NCBI GenBank assembly: GCA_003484545.1
Contig: DNCF01000109.1
Coordinates: forward strand, 1-12,741
DNA from: Massilia sp.
GTDB taxonomy: Bacteria > Pseudomonadota > Gammaproteobacteria > Burkholderiales > Burkholderiaceae_D
DNA length: 12,741 nucleotides
Direction: 5' to 3'
The notes under the pieces were generated by a model. The model saw nothing but the letters and a program-made list of their open reading frames with translations, was not told the origin of the DNA and made no database searches. Below are positions 6,581 to 12,741 of this stretch, piece after piece (within the stretch, counting starts at the first letter, position 1; each line of letters begins with the position of its first letter). The translations under genes and the position numbers were made by a program.

Positions 6581-6606
6581 AGCCCGACGGGAATGACATC
6601 CGGGCT
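6581..6606. repeat. Small inverted repeat AGCCCG / CGGGCT in the rmlA-aminotransferase gap
   Basis: Six-base perfect arms flank a 14-base spacer. No T-tract follows on either strand, so a Rho-independent terminator is not supported. The rest of the 6510-6700 gap contains an AT-rich patch (6549-6578) that could host a promoter for the aminotransferase block, but no convincing -35/-10 pair was found. Confidence 0.2.
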
Positions 6607-6700
6607 GGCTTTGGGTGGTGGAGACAGCCAGTAGGCTCGCCAGCATCTGTCGTGTCGACGCGCATTGCGCCACGCGTGCGCATGCCTGACCGGCAGGTGA

Positions 6701-7594
6701 TCACATTTCTTTTTCTGCCAGTACCCTCAGCAAGTAGCGGCCGTAGCCGTTCTTTTCCAACGGCGCAGCCAGCTTTGCCAACTGTTCGGCATTGATGTAG
6801 CCCTTGCGAAACGCAATCTCCTCCGGACAACACACTTTCAGGCCTTGGCGCTTTTCGAGCGTGGCGATGAATTGTCCGGCTTCCAGGAGAGAGTCATGGG
6901 TACCGGTATCGAGCCAGGCGGTTCCCCGCCCGAGGAATTCGACGTCCAGTCGTCCGCGTTCCAGATAAACACGGTTGACATCGGTGATTTCGTATTCGCC
7001 GCGGGCCGAACGTTTGATCGTCGAAGCAATATCGCAGACATCGGCATCGTAGAAATACAGCCCGGTCACGGCGTAGTTCGACTTCGGCGCAGCCGGCTTC
7101 TCCTCGATACTGACCGCCCGGCGCCGGGAATCGAATTCGACTACCCCATACCGCTCCGGGTCCTGTACGTGGTAAGCAAACACCGTGCTTCCCGAGTTGC
7201 GCTCCCCAGCGGAGCGCAATTTTGTCTCCAGGTCGGTGCCATAGAAAATATTGTCGCCCAGGATCAAGGTGGCCGGGGAACCGTCGAGGAAAGTGCGGCC
7301 GATGACAAATGCCTGGGCCAACCCGTCAGGCTTGGCCTGCACGGCGTAAGACAGGTTCAGCCCCCATTGACCGCCATCCCCCAGGAGGTCCGCGAAGCGA
7401 TGGGTGTCTTCAGGCGTGGAAATGATGAGGATGTCGCGGATCCCTGCCAGCATCAGCGTCGACAGCGGATAGTAGATCATCGGCTTGTCGTATACCGGCA
7501 AAAGCTGCTTCGACACGCTACGCGTTACAGGGTACAGGCGCGTTCCCGATCCTCCGGCGAGGATGATGCCTTTACGCCGATGTCGCCCGCTCAT
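6701..7594 (-). CDS. rmlA: Glucose-1-phosphate thymidylyltransferase
   Basis: A 297-residue nucleotidyltransferase of normal RmlA length. It carries GIILAGGSGTRLYPVT (9-24), the signature dTTP/Mg-binding loop, then SKQLLPVYDKPMIYYPLSTL (28-47), GDNIFYG (113-119) and EEKP (164-167). Further on is WLDTGTHDSLLEA. It condenses dTTP and glucose-1-phosphate into dTDP-glucose in the cytoplasm, the entry step for the deoxysugars made here. The ATG at 7594 overlaps the rmlB stop as ATGA, so it is translationally coupled to the preceding gene. The usual rmlC and rmlD partners are not in the window, which points to an aminosugar rather than rhamnose. Confidence 0.97.
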   Translation of the reverse strand: MSGRHRRKGIILAGGSGTRLYPVTRSVSKQLLPVYDKPMIYYPLSTLMLAGIRDILIISTPEDTHRFADLLGDGGQWGLNLSYAVQAKPDGLAQAFVIGRTFLDGSPATLILGDNIFYGTDLETKLRSAGERNSGSTVFAYHVQDPERYGVVEFDSRRRAVSIEEKPAAPKSNYAVTGLYFYDADVCDIASTIKRSARGEYEITDVNRVYLERGRLDVEFLGRGTAWLDTGTHDSLLEAGQFIATLEKRQGLKVCCPEEIAFRKGYINAEQLAKLAAPLEKNGYGRYLLRVLAEKEM

Positions 7595-8673
7595 CGTGGC
7601 ACCTCGCTCACTGTATTTCTGCCTGCATAGTTCTTATCGATCCATTTCAGGTAATCCCCGGACTGGACGTTGCGGACCCATTCCTGATGGGAGAGGTACC
7701 ACTCCACTGTCTTGCGAATTCCGCTTTCGAAGCTTTCTGCCGGTTTCCAGCCGAGTTCGCGTTCGATCTTGCGGGCATCGATCGCGTAGCGGCGGTCGTG
7801 ACCAGGCCGATCGGCGACGAAGGTAATCTGCTCGCGGTAGCTGCCGCTCGACTTTGGATCGAGCTCATCGAGAATGTCGCACAGGCGGGTGACAACCTCC
7901 AGGTTGGTCTTTTCGTTCCAGCCGCCAACGTTATAGGTTTCACCAACGCGGCCATGAGCAAGCACCTCGCGGACTGCGGCGCAGTGGTCCCGCACATAGA
8001 GCCAATCGCGGACCTGACGTCCGTCGCCGTAGATGGGCAGCGGCTTGCCGGCGCGGGCGTTCGAGATCACCAACGGAATCAGCTTCTCGGGGAAATGGTA
8101 CGGACCGTAATTGTTCGAGCAGTTGGTGGTCAGCGTCGGCAGGCCGTAGGTGTGGTGATAGGAGCGCACCAGGTGGTCGGATGCGGCCTTGCTGGCGGAA
8201 TAGGGACTGTTGGGTGCGTAAGGCGTGGCCTCGGTGAACGGCGGATCGTCGGCGCCAAGCGTGCCATACACCTCGTCGGTAGAGACGTGCAGGAACCGGA
8301 AACCTTGCCGCGCCTCCTCTTGCAAGCCGCTCCAGTAAGCACGTGCTGCTTCAAGCAGGCTGAAGGTGCCATTGATATTGGTTCGGATGAATTCCTCCGG
8401 ACCGTGGATGGAACGGTCGACATGACTTTCCGCTGCAAAATGCACGATGGCGCGCGGCCGATAAATCGCGAGCAGTTCAGCCACCAGAGCGCTATCGCAG
8501 ATATCTCCCTTTACAAAGCGGTGACGTTCATCGCCGTCGATACTGCGCAAATTGTCCAGGTTGCCGGCGTAGGTCAGTCGGTCAAGATTGACTACCGGCT
8601 CATCGCTTTGTGCCAGCCAGTCAAGAACGAAGTTCGAGCCGATGAAGCCAGCCCCGCCCGTTACGATAATCAT
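7591..8673 (-). CDS. rmlB: dTDP-glucose 4,6-dehydratase
   Basis: A 360-residue extended SDR. It has the NAD motif TGGAGFIGSNF (5-15), catalytic STDEVYG (131-137; Thr132, Asp133, Glu134) and YSASK (Tyr158, Lys162). Substrate-loop motifs NCSNNYGPYHFPEKLIPL and YGDGRQVRDWLYVRDH are also present. It converts dTDP-glucose to dTDP-4-keto-6-deoxyglucose, the branch point used by the ketoisomerase encoded downstream. It is the first gene of the minus-strand block, with GGA 10 bases before the ATG as a modest ribosome site. The divergent 379-base spacer in front of it holds the likely promoter of the whole block. Length and all catalytic residues are intact. Confidence 0.97.
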   Translation of the reverse strand: MIIVTGGAGFIGSNFVLDWLAQSDEPVVNLDRLTYAGNLDNLRSIDGDERHRFVKGDICDSALVAELLAIYRPRAIVHFAAESHVDRSIHGPEEFIRTNINGTFSLLEAARAYWSGLQEEARQGFRFLHVSTDEVYGTLGADDPPFTEATPYAPNSPYSASKAASDHLVRSYHHTYGLPTLTTNCSNNYGPYHFPEKLIPLVISNARAGKPLPIYGDGRQVRDWLYVRDHCAAVREVLAHGRVGETYNVGGWNEKTNLEVVTRLCDILDELDPKSSGSYREQITFVADRPGHDRRYAIDARKIERELGWKPAESFESGIRKTVEWYLSHQEWVRNVQSGDYLKWIDKNYAGRNTVSEVPR

Positions 8674-8772
8674 TCAAATTTCCAAGCAGTAGTAAGAGAT
8701 CAGCTAAAGTAGCTTGGCCCCTCGGCGTCCGGGTTGGCAACGAAGCAGGCGCATGCAATAGTGAATGTTAGC

Positions 8773-8801
8773 ATGATGTCTTGAGGTTACCCAATTATCA
8801 A
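8773..8801 (-). promoter_or_regulatory. Candidate sigma-70 promoter for rmlB
   Basis: On the minus strand TTGATA (8801-8796, five of six matches to the -35 consensus) is followed after 17 bases by CATCAT (8778-8773, four of six matches to the -10). This would place transcription start near 8766 and leave a leader of roughly 90 bases before rmlB. A perfect TTGACA also lies at 8826-8821, but the nearest -10-like hexamer (GATAAT) is 21 bases away, too far for normal spacing. Confidence 0.35.
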
Positions 8802-8819
8802 GTCGCGCGCTGTGCCATA

Positions 8820-8836
8820 ATGTCAAGAACTGACAT
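8820..8836. promoter_or_regulatory. Inverted repeat ATGTCA-N5-TGACAT, possible operator
   Basis: Perfect 6-base arms separated by AGAAC. The centre lies about 62 bases upstream of the start point predicted from the 8773-8801 promoter, where an activator could bind. It also overlaps the alternative TTGACA hexamer, where a repressor could act. No known regulator site is recognised. Confidence 0.3.
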
Positions 8837-9052
8837 CTCCGCTGAAGCGGCATAGGTCACTTAACAAACAAATGAGAATGCACCGTTATTAGTGCAATAC
8901 GCAATACCTTCATCTGATTTTCACGGAATCTACAAGGAAGTACGCTCGGACAGACATGCGCCGTGTAACAAAACACGCGTGGCGCGTTGAATGAAAGGTT
9001 TCCCCGGGCATTCCGGAGGCGCTGATTTGTCGCCGCACTCATATCGGCTGTC

Positions 9053-9472
9053 ATGCAACTGGCAATCACCTACGCGCTGTTCGCACTTGTCGCCACGATC
9101 GTCAACATCGTCGCGCAGGATGTCGTCATGCGTCTTCATGACAGCCGCTTCGCCCTCGTGCTCTCGATGGTCGTCGGCACCCTCGCTGGCTTGGTCGTCA
9201 AGTACGTGCTCGACAAACGCTATATCTTCCGTTTTCAGGCGCGCGACCTGATCCACGATAGCCAGACCCTGGCGCTGTACACCTTGATGGGGCTGGCAAC
9301 GACGGCGATCTTCTGGGCTTTCGAGCTCGGTTTTGCTTACCTGCTGGAGTCGCGTGAAATGCGCTATCTCGGCGGCGCGATCGGCCTGGCGATCGGCTAC
9401 GTCACCAAATACCACCTGGACAAGCGGTACGTGTTCCAGACCACCCGACCGGAGCAACATATTGAGCAATAA
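9053..9472 (+). CDS. GtrA-family membrane protein, second copy (lipid-linked sugar flippase candidate)
   Basis: A 139-residue protein with four hydrophobic segments (about 3-27, 34-52, 73-97 and 104-120). Two related loop motifs, KYVLDKRYIF (50-59) and KYHLDKRYVF (119-128), sit at the end of each half, showing internal two-fold similarity. It belongs to the GtrA superfamily by helix count, length and the DKR-aromatic-Phe loop, but is clearly different from the copy at 3011-3427. The likely role is movement or handling of a polyprenyl-phosphate sugar at the inner membrane. The ATG at 9053 is the only usable start: reading upstream in frame meets a TGA at 9023 with no ATG, GTG or TTG between. 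No good Shine-Dalgarno precedes it (GGAGG at 9015 is over 30 bases away). Its end overlaps the GT-C-like gene by 11 bases. Confidence 0.85.
   Translation: MQLAITYALFALVATIVNIVAQDVVMRLHDSRFALVLSMVVGTLAGLVVKYVLDKRYIFRFQARDLIHDSQTLALYTLMGLATTAIFWAFELGFAYLLESREMRYLGGAIGLAIGYVTKYHLDKRYVFQTTRPEQHIEQ
9451..9454 (+). promoter_or_regulatory. Shine-Dalgarno GGAG for the TTG start of the GT-C-like gene
   Basis: GGAG lies 7 bases before TTG at 9462, inside the end of the preceding gtrA-like gene. It decides the start: the open frame extends upstream to 9333, but that part only mirrors the gtrA-like gene in another frame. Confidence 0.55.
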
Positions 9473-11093
9473 GGCAGTTTCTCGTCCCACCTCGCGCAAC
9501 CTCGTCCAGGAAGCACCGCCCCGCCCACCTGTGCATGCCCCCCGCGCAAGCGGCAGTATACCGATCGGACGCCAGCTATTCATCCTGGCTTGCGCCGCCG
9601 TCACGCTGGGCGCCCTGGCGATGATTCTACGCGCAGGGCATCCGCTCCAGGCCTACCTGGTCAATTCCGATGCGTTCTACCTGCCGGTCCTGTTCGACGA
9701 CCTGCTGGCGCGCGGCGGCCGGCTGGCCGACTGGTACCTGACGCCTGCGCCCTATTTCTTCCCGGACTTCCCGCTCTACCTGCTGGCGTGGCTGCTTGGC
9801 GCCGATGTCTTCCAGCAGGTCGCGGCGTTCGCGCTACTCCAGGTCGTGGCCACCGGCGCCGCCCTGTTCCTGCTGGCGCGCCAGATCCTGGAGCACGACC
9901 GGCTGCCGGCCGCGGCAGCGCTGTCGATCCTGTTCGTCTGGCTGGGACTGCATGCCGGCGATCCTTTCGTGCGCCTGTTCTCCAGCGCCCACCATTATGG
10001 CGCCTTCGTCGCGGCGCTGTTGCTGGTCGCGCTCTGGCTCCAGCGCGATGCCGGCCCGAATGGCAAGCCGGACCGGCGCCTGGACGCCGCCGTCGCCATC
10101 CTGGTATTCGTGAGCACGCTGTCGGACGCCCTGTTCCTGGTGCAGGCGGTGCTGCCCCTGGCTGCTGCGGCGCTGCTCTGTCGCCAGGAACGATTCGGCG
10201 GCGCGGCGCGCCGCGCGTTCGCGCAGCTGTTGGCGCCAGCGCTGGCGGCAATGATTTCCTACCGTTTCCTGGTGGCGCATCCCACCCGTTACAAGACCAG
10301 GATCGGCTTCGGCCAGTTCGGCGCCCACTTCGACGAGATGAGCGCCATGGGGAGCGCCCTGTTCGGCCCCCGCCCCCTGCTGGCGGCGGCGCTGCTGCTG
10401 GTCCTGTTCGCCGGCGCCGCCTGCATCGCCCTCCTCCTGCGCGGCCGCCTGCCCGCCAGGGTGCCGCGCCCGGTGGCGCTGCTGCTGGCGTTTGCGACAC
10501 TGTCGTGCGCCGCGACCGTCGGCGTGATGCTCCTGAGTACGAATGTCCAGCCGGTGCCGCGCTACCTGATCGCGGCCCTGTCCTGGCCGCTCGTCGCAGG
10601 GCTGTTCGGGCTGTCCTGGCTGCTGCGCCGCCATTTCCGCCATGCGGCGCTGGGGCTGGCCGCGGGATGCACGGTTTTACTGGCGGCCGAGGCCTGGCAG
10701 GTGAAGGACGTGCGCAATGCGCAGAGCTATTACTATCCGCAGCAGATCGCCTGCATCGATCGCGCGCTGGCAGCGGCCGGGGCGCGGCACGGGATCGCCC
10801 AGTACTGGGACGCGAAGCTGCTGCAAGGCCTGAGCCGGAACCGCCTGACGCTGGCGCAGCACTTCGCAACGCTGGAGCCGATGCAATGGATTACCTCGGA
10901 GCGCTTCTTCGCCACCCGCTACGACTTCGCGATCATTGCCGAGCGGGAAGTGCCTGAATTTCGGCTGCCGCGCGCACGACTGCTTGCCTTGAATGGCGAA
11001 CCGGCGCAGGTCGTGCACTGTGGCGATCGTACCGTCCTGCTCTACGGCGCCGGCGGCCTGCGCGTCGCCCCGGACATGGCCGCGCCTCGGTAA
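9462..11093 (+). CDS. Polytopic membrane protein, GT-C-like glycosyltransferase candidate
   Basis: A 543-residue protein: a Pro/Arg-rich cytoplasmic-looking start (1-36), a first helix (38-57), then a periplasmic-type loop with LVNSDAFYLPVLFDDLL (66-82) and PYFFPDFPLY (97-106). About nine more hydrophobic helices follow to residue 410, and then a soluble C-terminal domain of about 130 residues. An acidic residue in the first outer loop, many helices and a C-terminal soluble domain are the usual plan of GT-C enzymes, which transfer sugars from polyprenyl-phosphate donors outside the cytoplasm. I do not recognise a specific family and saw no GT39/ArnT signature beyond the first-loop acidic motif. 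The TTG start is preceded by GGAG at 7 bases and overlaps the gtrA-like gene by 11 bases, so the two are coupled like GtrA with its cognate transferase. Alternative: a polysaccharide membrane protein without catalytic activity. Confidence 0.75.
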   Translation: MSNKAVSRPTSRNLVQEAPPRPPVHAPRASGSIPIGRQLFILACAAVTLGALAMILRAGHPLQAYLVNSDAFYLPVLFDDLLARGGRLADWYLTPAPYFFPDFPLYLLAWLLGADVFQQVAAFALLQVVATGAALFLLARQILEHDRLPAAAALSILFVWLGLHAGDPFVRLFSSAHHYGAFVAALLLVALWLQRDAGPNGKPDRRLDAAVAILVFVSTLSDALFLVQAVLPLAAAALLCRQERFGGAARRAFAQLLAPALAAMISYRFLVAHPTRYKTRIGFGQFGAHFDEMSAMGSALFGPRPLLAAALLLVLFAGAACIALLLRGRLPARVPRPVALLLAFATLSCAATVGVMLLSTNVQPVPRYLIAALSWPLVAGLFGLSWLLRRHFRHAALGLAAGCTVLLAAEAWQVKDVRNAQSYYYPQQIACIDRALAAAGARHGIAQYWDAKLLQGLSRNRLTLAQHFATLEPMQWITSERFFATRYDFAIIAEREVPEFRLPRARLLALNGEPAQVVHCGDRTVLLYGAGGLRVAPDMAAPR

Positions 11094-11222
11094 GCCGGCG
11101 GCCACGGCGCGCCTGCGTATGGGGGCGGCAATCCGGCCCCGCGCCCGCGCGCCGCTTGCGTGAAACCACGCACAGTCGGCCTGCCTTGCCTGGGTTAGCA
11201 TCAGGCATCCTCGGCTTTTCAG

Positions 11223-11247
11223 CCTGGGCACGTCTTGGGCACCCAGG
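11223..11247 (+). promoter_or_regulatory. Inverted repeat covering the ribosome-binding site of the LOV kinase gene
   Basis: CCTGGG (11223-11228) and CCCAGG (11242-11247) are perfect complements with a 13-base loop. The right arm includes the first three bases of AGGA (11245-11248), the Shine-Dalgarno 8 bases before the ATG at 11257, so folding would mask it. A second repeat, TGCCTG-N9-CAGGCA, lies at 11187-11207. The 163 bases after the GT-C-like gene show no T-tailed terminator. Confidence 0.25.
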
Positions 11248-11256
11248 AAAATCACA

Positions 11257-12741
11257 ATGGCAACCGGATCACACCGCGAAGACGACGACAAGAAAGACCT
11301 CGACCCGCAGGGCGACGGCCAGAGCGTCGGCGTGCCGGCCGACGGCCAGCTCGAAGGTTCGGCCTACAATCCGCTGGGCAATCCCGGCCTGCGCCACTGG
11401 CAGGCCAGCTACATCGACAAGGCCGGCCTGGAAGACCGCGGCAACATCTTCTTCGCCGCCGTCGAGATGACGCGCATGCCGATGCTGGTGACCGATCCGC
11501 GCCAGCCGGACAACCCGATCGTCTTCGTCAACCGCGCCTTCCTCGACCTGACCCTGTACGACGAGCAGGAGGTCATCGGCCGCAACTGCCGCTTCCTGCA
11601 GGGCCCGCAGACCGACCCGGCCACGGTCGCCGAGATCCGCGCCGCGGTCGCCGAGGAGCGCGCCGTCGCGCTCGACATCCTGAACTACAAGGCCGACGGC
11701 ACGCCATTCTGGAACGCCCTTTACCTGGGTCCGATCTTCGACCACGAAGGGCACTTGCTGTACTTCTTCGCCTCGCAGATGGATGTCACCGAACGCCGCG
11801 CCACCGAGCAGTCCTCGATGCAGGCCCAGAAGATGGAGGCGATCGGCCAGTTGACGGCGGGGATGGCCCACGACTTCAACAACCTGCTGCAGGTCATCAA
11901 CGGCAACCTGGAGCTGGCCCTGCTCGGCCTGGGCGGCAACCCGAATGCCGGCGAACCGATCCGGCGTGCCCAGCGCGCCGCCATGAAGGCCGGCAGGCTC
12001 ACCCAGCAATTGCTGACCTTCGCGCGCAAGCAGCGCCTCGAGCCGCGCCGCGTCAACCTGAATTCGCTGCTGGTCGAGTTTTCGGAGATGCTGGTGCGTA
12101 CCCTCGGCGGCAAGGTCGAGCTGCATCTCGACCTGAAGCCCGGCCTGCCCTACTGCACGCTCGACCCCACCCACCTGGAAATGGCCCTGCTCAACGTCCT
12201 GATCAACGCGCGCGACGCGATGCCGCAGGGCGGCAAGGTCAAGGTCGGCACCTCCCTGCTGCGTCACGGCGGCGAGGACGGCAGCCACGTGGTCATCTGC
12301 GTGATCGACGAAGGCGAAGGCATGTCGCCGGAGGTCATGCGGCGCGCGACCGAACCCTTCTTCACGACCAAGGGTCCGGGAACCGGACTCGGCCTGGCGA
12401 TGGTGCACGGCTTCGTCCAGCAGTCGCGCGGCCGGCTCGAAATCGACAGCACGCCCGGCGAGGGCACGACGGTGCGCATGGTGTTCCCGGTCTCCGACGG
12501 CGCCGCCGACGCCCTCGGCAGCGCGAATGCGCCGGCCGCCACGGCGGAAGAGGAAGCGGCCCGGCCGCGCATCCTCGTGGTCGAGGACAACGAGGACGTG
12601 CGCGAGTTGGCGGAAACCATGCTCGGGGCGGCCGGCTATACGGTGGTCTCGGCTTCCAGCGGCGAGCGCGCGCTGGAACTGCTGGACGGGGGCAAGAAGA
12701 TCGACCTGCTGTTCACCGACGTGATCATGCCGGGCGGCATG
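11257..12741 (+). CDS. LOV-domain hybrid histidine kinase (3' end outside window)
   Basis: 495 codons are present and the frame is still open at the window edge. After a polar 45-residue start, residues about 63-180 form a LOV-type PAS domain. It has the photoactive-cysteine motif GRNCRFLQG (108-116, Cys111), NYKADGTPFWN (143-153) and FASQMDVT (171-178), whose Gln is the flavin-contacting residue. The kinase core follows: H-box LTAGMAHDFNNLLQ (199-212, His205), N-box NVLINARDAM (313-322), DEGEGM (351-356), TEPFFTTK (365-372) and GTGLGLAMVHG (375-385). A receiver domain begins at RILVVEDNEDV with phospho-acceptor Asp488 in FTDVIMPGG. LOV domains bind FMN and form a cysteinyl adduct in blue light, modulating kinase output; LOV-kinase-receiver proteins are known in Pseudomonas syringae and other proteobacteria. 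The start has AGGA at 8 bases. Its target is unknown; a link to the neighbouring glycan genes is only positional. Confidence 0.92.
   Translation, partial: MATGSHREDDDKKDLDPQGDGQSVGVPADGQLEGSAYNPLGNPGLRHWQASYIDKAGLEDRGNIFFAAVEMTRMPMLVTDPRQPDNPIVFVNRAFLDLTLYDEQEVIGRNCRFLQGPQTDPATVAEIRAAVAEERAVALDILNYKADGTPFWNALYLGPIFDHEGHLLYFFASQMDVTERRATEQSSMQAQKMEAIGQLTAGMAHDFNNLLQVINGNLELALLGLGGNPNAGEPIRRAQRAAMKAGRLTQQLLTFARKQRLEPRRVNLNSLLVEFSEMLVRTLGGKVELHLDLKPGLPYCTLDPTHLEMALLNVLINARDAMPQGGKVKVGTSLLRHGGEDGSHVVICVIDEGEGMSPEVMRRATEPFFTTKGPGTGLGLAMVHGFVQQSRGRLEIDSTPGEGTTVRMVFPVSDGAADALGSANAPAATAEEEAARPRILVVEDNEDVRELAETMLGAAGYTVVSASSGERALELLDGGKKIDLLFTDVIMPGGM

Larger units (their letters stand above)
8674..9052. 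other. Divergent intergenic region between rmlB and the second gtrA-like gene
   Basis: These 379 bases contain no convincing gene. They are less GC-rich than the flanks, especially about 8860-8930, as expected for a divergent control region. A candidate rmlB promoter and an inverted repeat are listed separately. No tRNA, riboswitch or insertion-sequence end was seen. Toward the plus-strand gene no good -35/-10 pair was found; TTAACA at 8861 followed by TATTAG at 8887 is the nearest, with an overlong 20-base spacer. Confidence 0.6.

Noticed and set aside
6549..6833. Minus-strand 94-codon frame spanning the rmlA 3' end and the gap after it.
   Set aside because: It overlaps rmlA out of frame, has no ribosome site and its sequence resembles no protein domain.
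5238..8712. Plus-strand frames 5238-6548, 6845-7630 and 7687-8712.
   Set aside because: They are antisense to the GT2 gene, aminotransferase, rmlA and rmlB, whose catalytic motifs are intact on the minus strand. No family signature is seen in the plus-strand translations.
8796..8826. TTGACA at 8826-8821 with GATAAT as an rmlB promoter on the minus strand.
   Set aside because: The spacer is 21 bases, too long for a normal sigma-70 promoter; the TTGATA-17-CATCAT pair was preferred.
8991..9251. Plus-strand ATG at 8991 as an upstream start, or a frameshifted longer form, of the second gtrA-like gene.
   Set aside because: It is in a different frame, and the gtrA frame meets a TGA at 9023 with no start codon before the ATG at 9053. 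The protein is already of full family length, so there is no sign of a frameshift.
8930..9604. Minus-strand 224-codon frame opposite the second gtrA-like gene.
   Set aside because: It is antisense to a clear four-helix membrane protein, and its own translation is charged and featureless.
9590..10957. Alternative long frames (9590-10957 plus strand; 9661-10869 and 9834-10643 minus strand) within the GT-C-like gene.
   Set aside because: They are Arg/Pro/Ala-rich shadows; only the 9462-11093 frame gives coherent hydrophobic helices and a good start site.
11094..11160. GC-rich possible stem-loops after the GT-C-like gene as a transcription terminator.
   Set aside because: Pairing is imperfect and no T-tract follows, so a Rho-independent terminator is not supported.
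11269..12408. Minus-strand 379-codon frame opposite the LOV kinase.
   Set aside because: The plus frame carries every LOV, HisKA, ATPase and receiver motif; the minus frame has none.
1..12741. CRISPR arrays, tRNA or rRNA genes, insertion sequences and attachment sites.
   Set aside because: No spaced direct-repeat array, tRNA-like cloverleaf, transposase or flanking target duplication was seen; the window is gene-dense with short gaps.

Overview
The window is GC-rich DNA with the compact, overlapping gene style of a betaproteobacterium. The kind of genes present would fit Burkholderiales such as Massilia or other Oxalobacteraceae, but that placement is an inference from composition and gene types, since no taxonomic marker gene is present. 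The theme is building lipid-linked sugars and using them outside the cytoplasm.

Minus strand, read in transcription order from 8673 down to 1: rmlB, rmlA, a short gap, a sugar aminotransferase (fdtB/qdtB type), a membrane-anchored polyprenyl-phosphate glycosyltransferase (GtrB/ArnC type), an unrecognised 49-codon ORF, a fused acetyltransferase/3,4-ketoisomerase (WxcM type) and a GtrA-family flippase-like protein. After a 185-base motif-rich gap come a HAD-UbiA fusion, a DprE1-like FAD oxidase and the first 38 codons of a DprE2-like SDR reductase. Most junctions overlap or nearly touch (ATGA, TGATG, ATGGTAA), so these form one or two co-transcribed units.

Plus strand: a second GtrA-family gene (9053-9472) overlaps a 543-residue polytopic GT-C-like protein (9462-11093). 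Then comes a hybrid histidine kinase with a LOV blue-light domain (11257 to the window end, incomplete).

Proposed logic. The first block turns glucose-1-phosphate into dTDP-4-keto-6-deoxyglucose and then into a dTDP-3-acetamido-3,6-dideoxyhexose (Fuc3NAc or Qui3NAc); no rmlC or rmlD is present for rhamnose. The GtrB-like enzyme would load this sugar on undecaprenyl phosphate. The second block resembles the mycobacterial route to decaprenylphosphoryl-arabinofuranose: UbiA phosphoribosyl transfer, HAD dephosphorylation, then DprE1/DprE2 epimerisation. Two GtrA-type proteins could flip the two lipid-sugars, and the GT-C-like protein is a candidate periplasmic transferase. The locus would thus be a two-donor surface glycosylation system, with a light/redox sensor kinase next door. 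Family assignments of the individual enzymes are strong; the joint pathway, the acceptor and any link to the kinase are inference.
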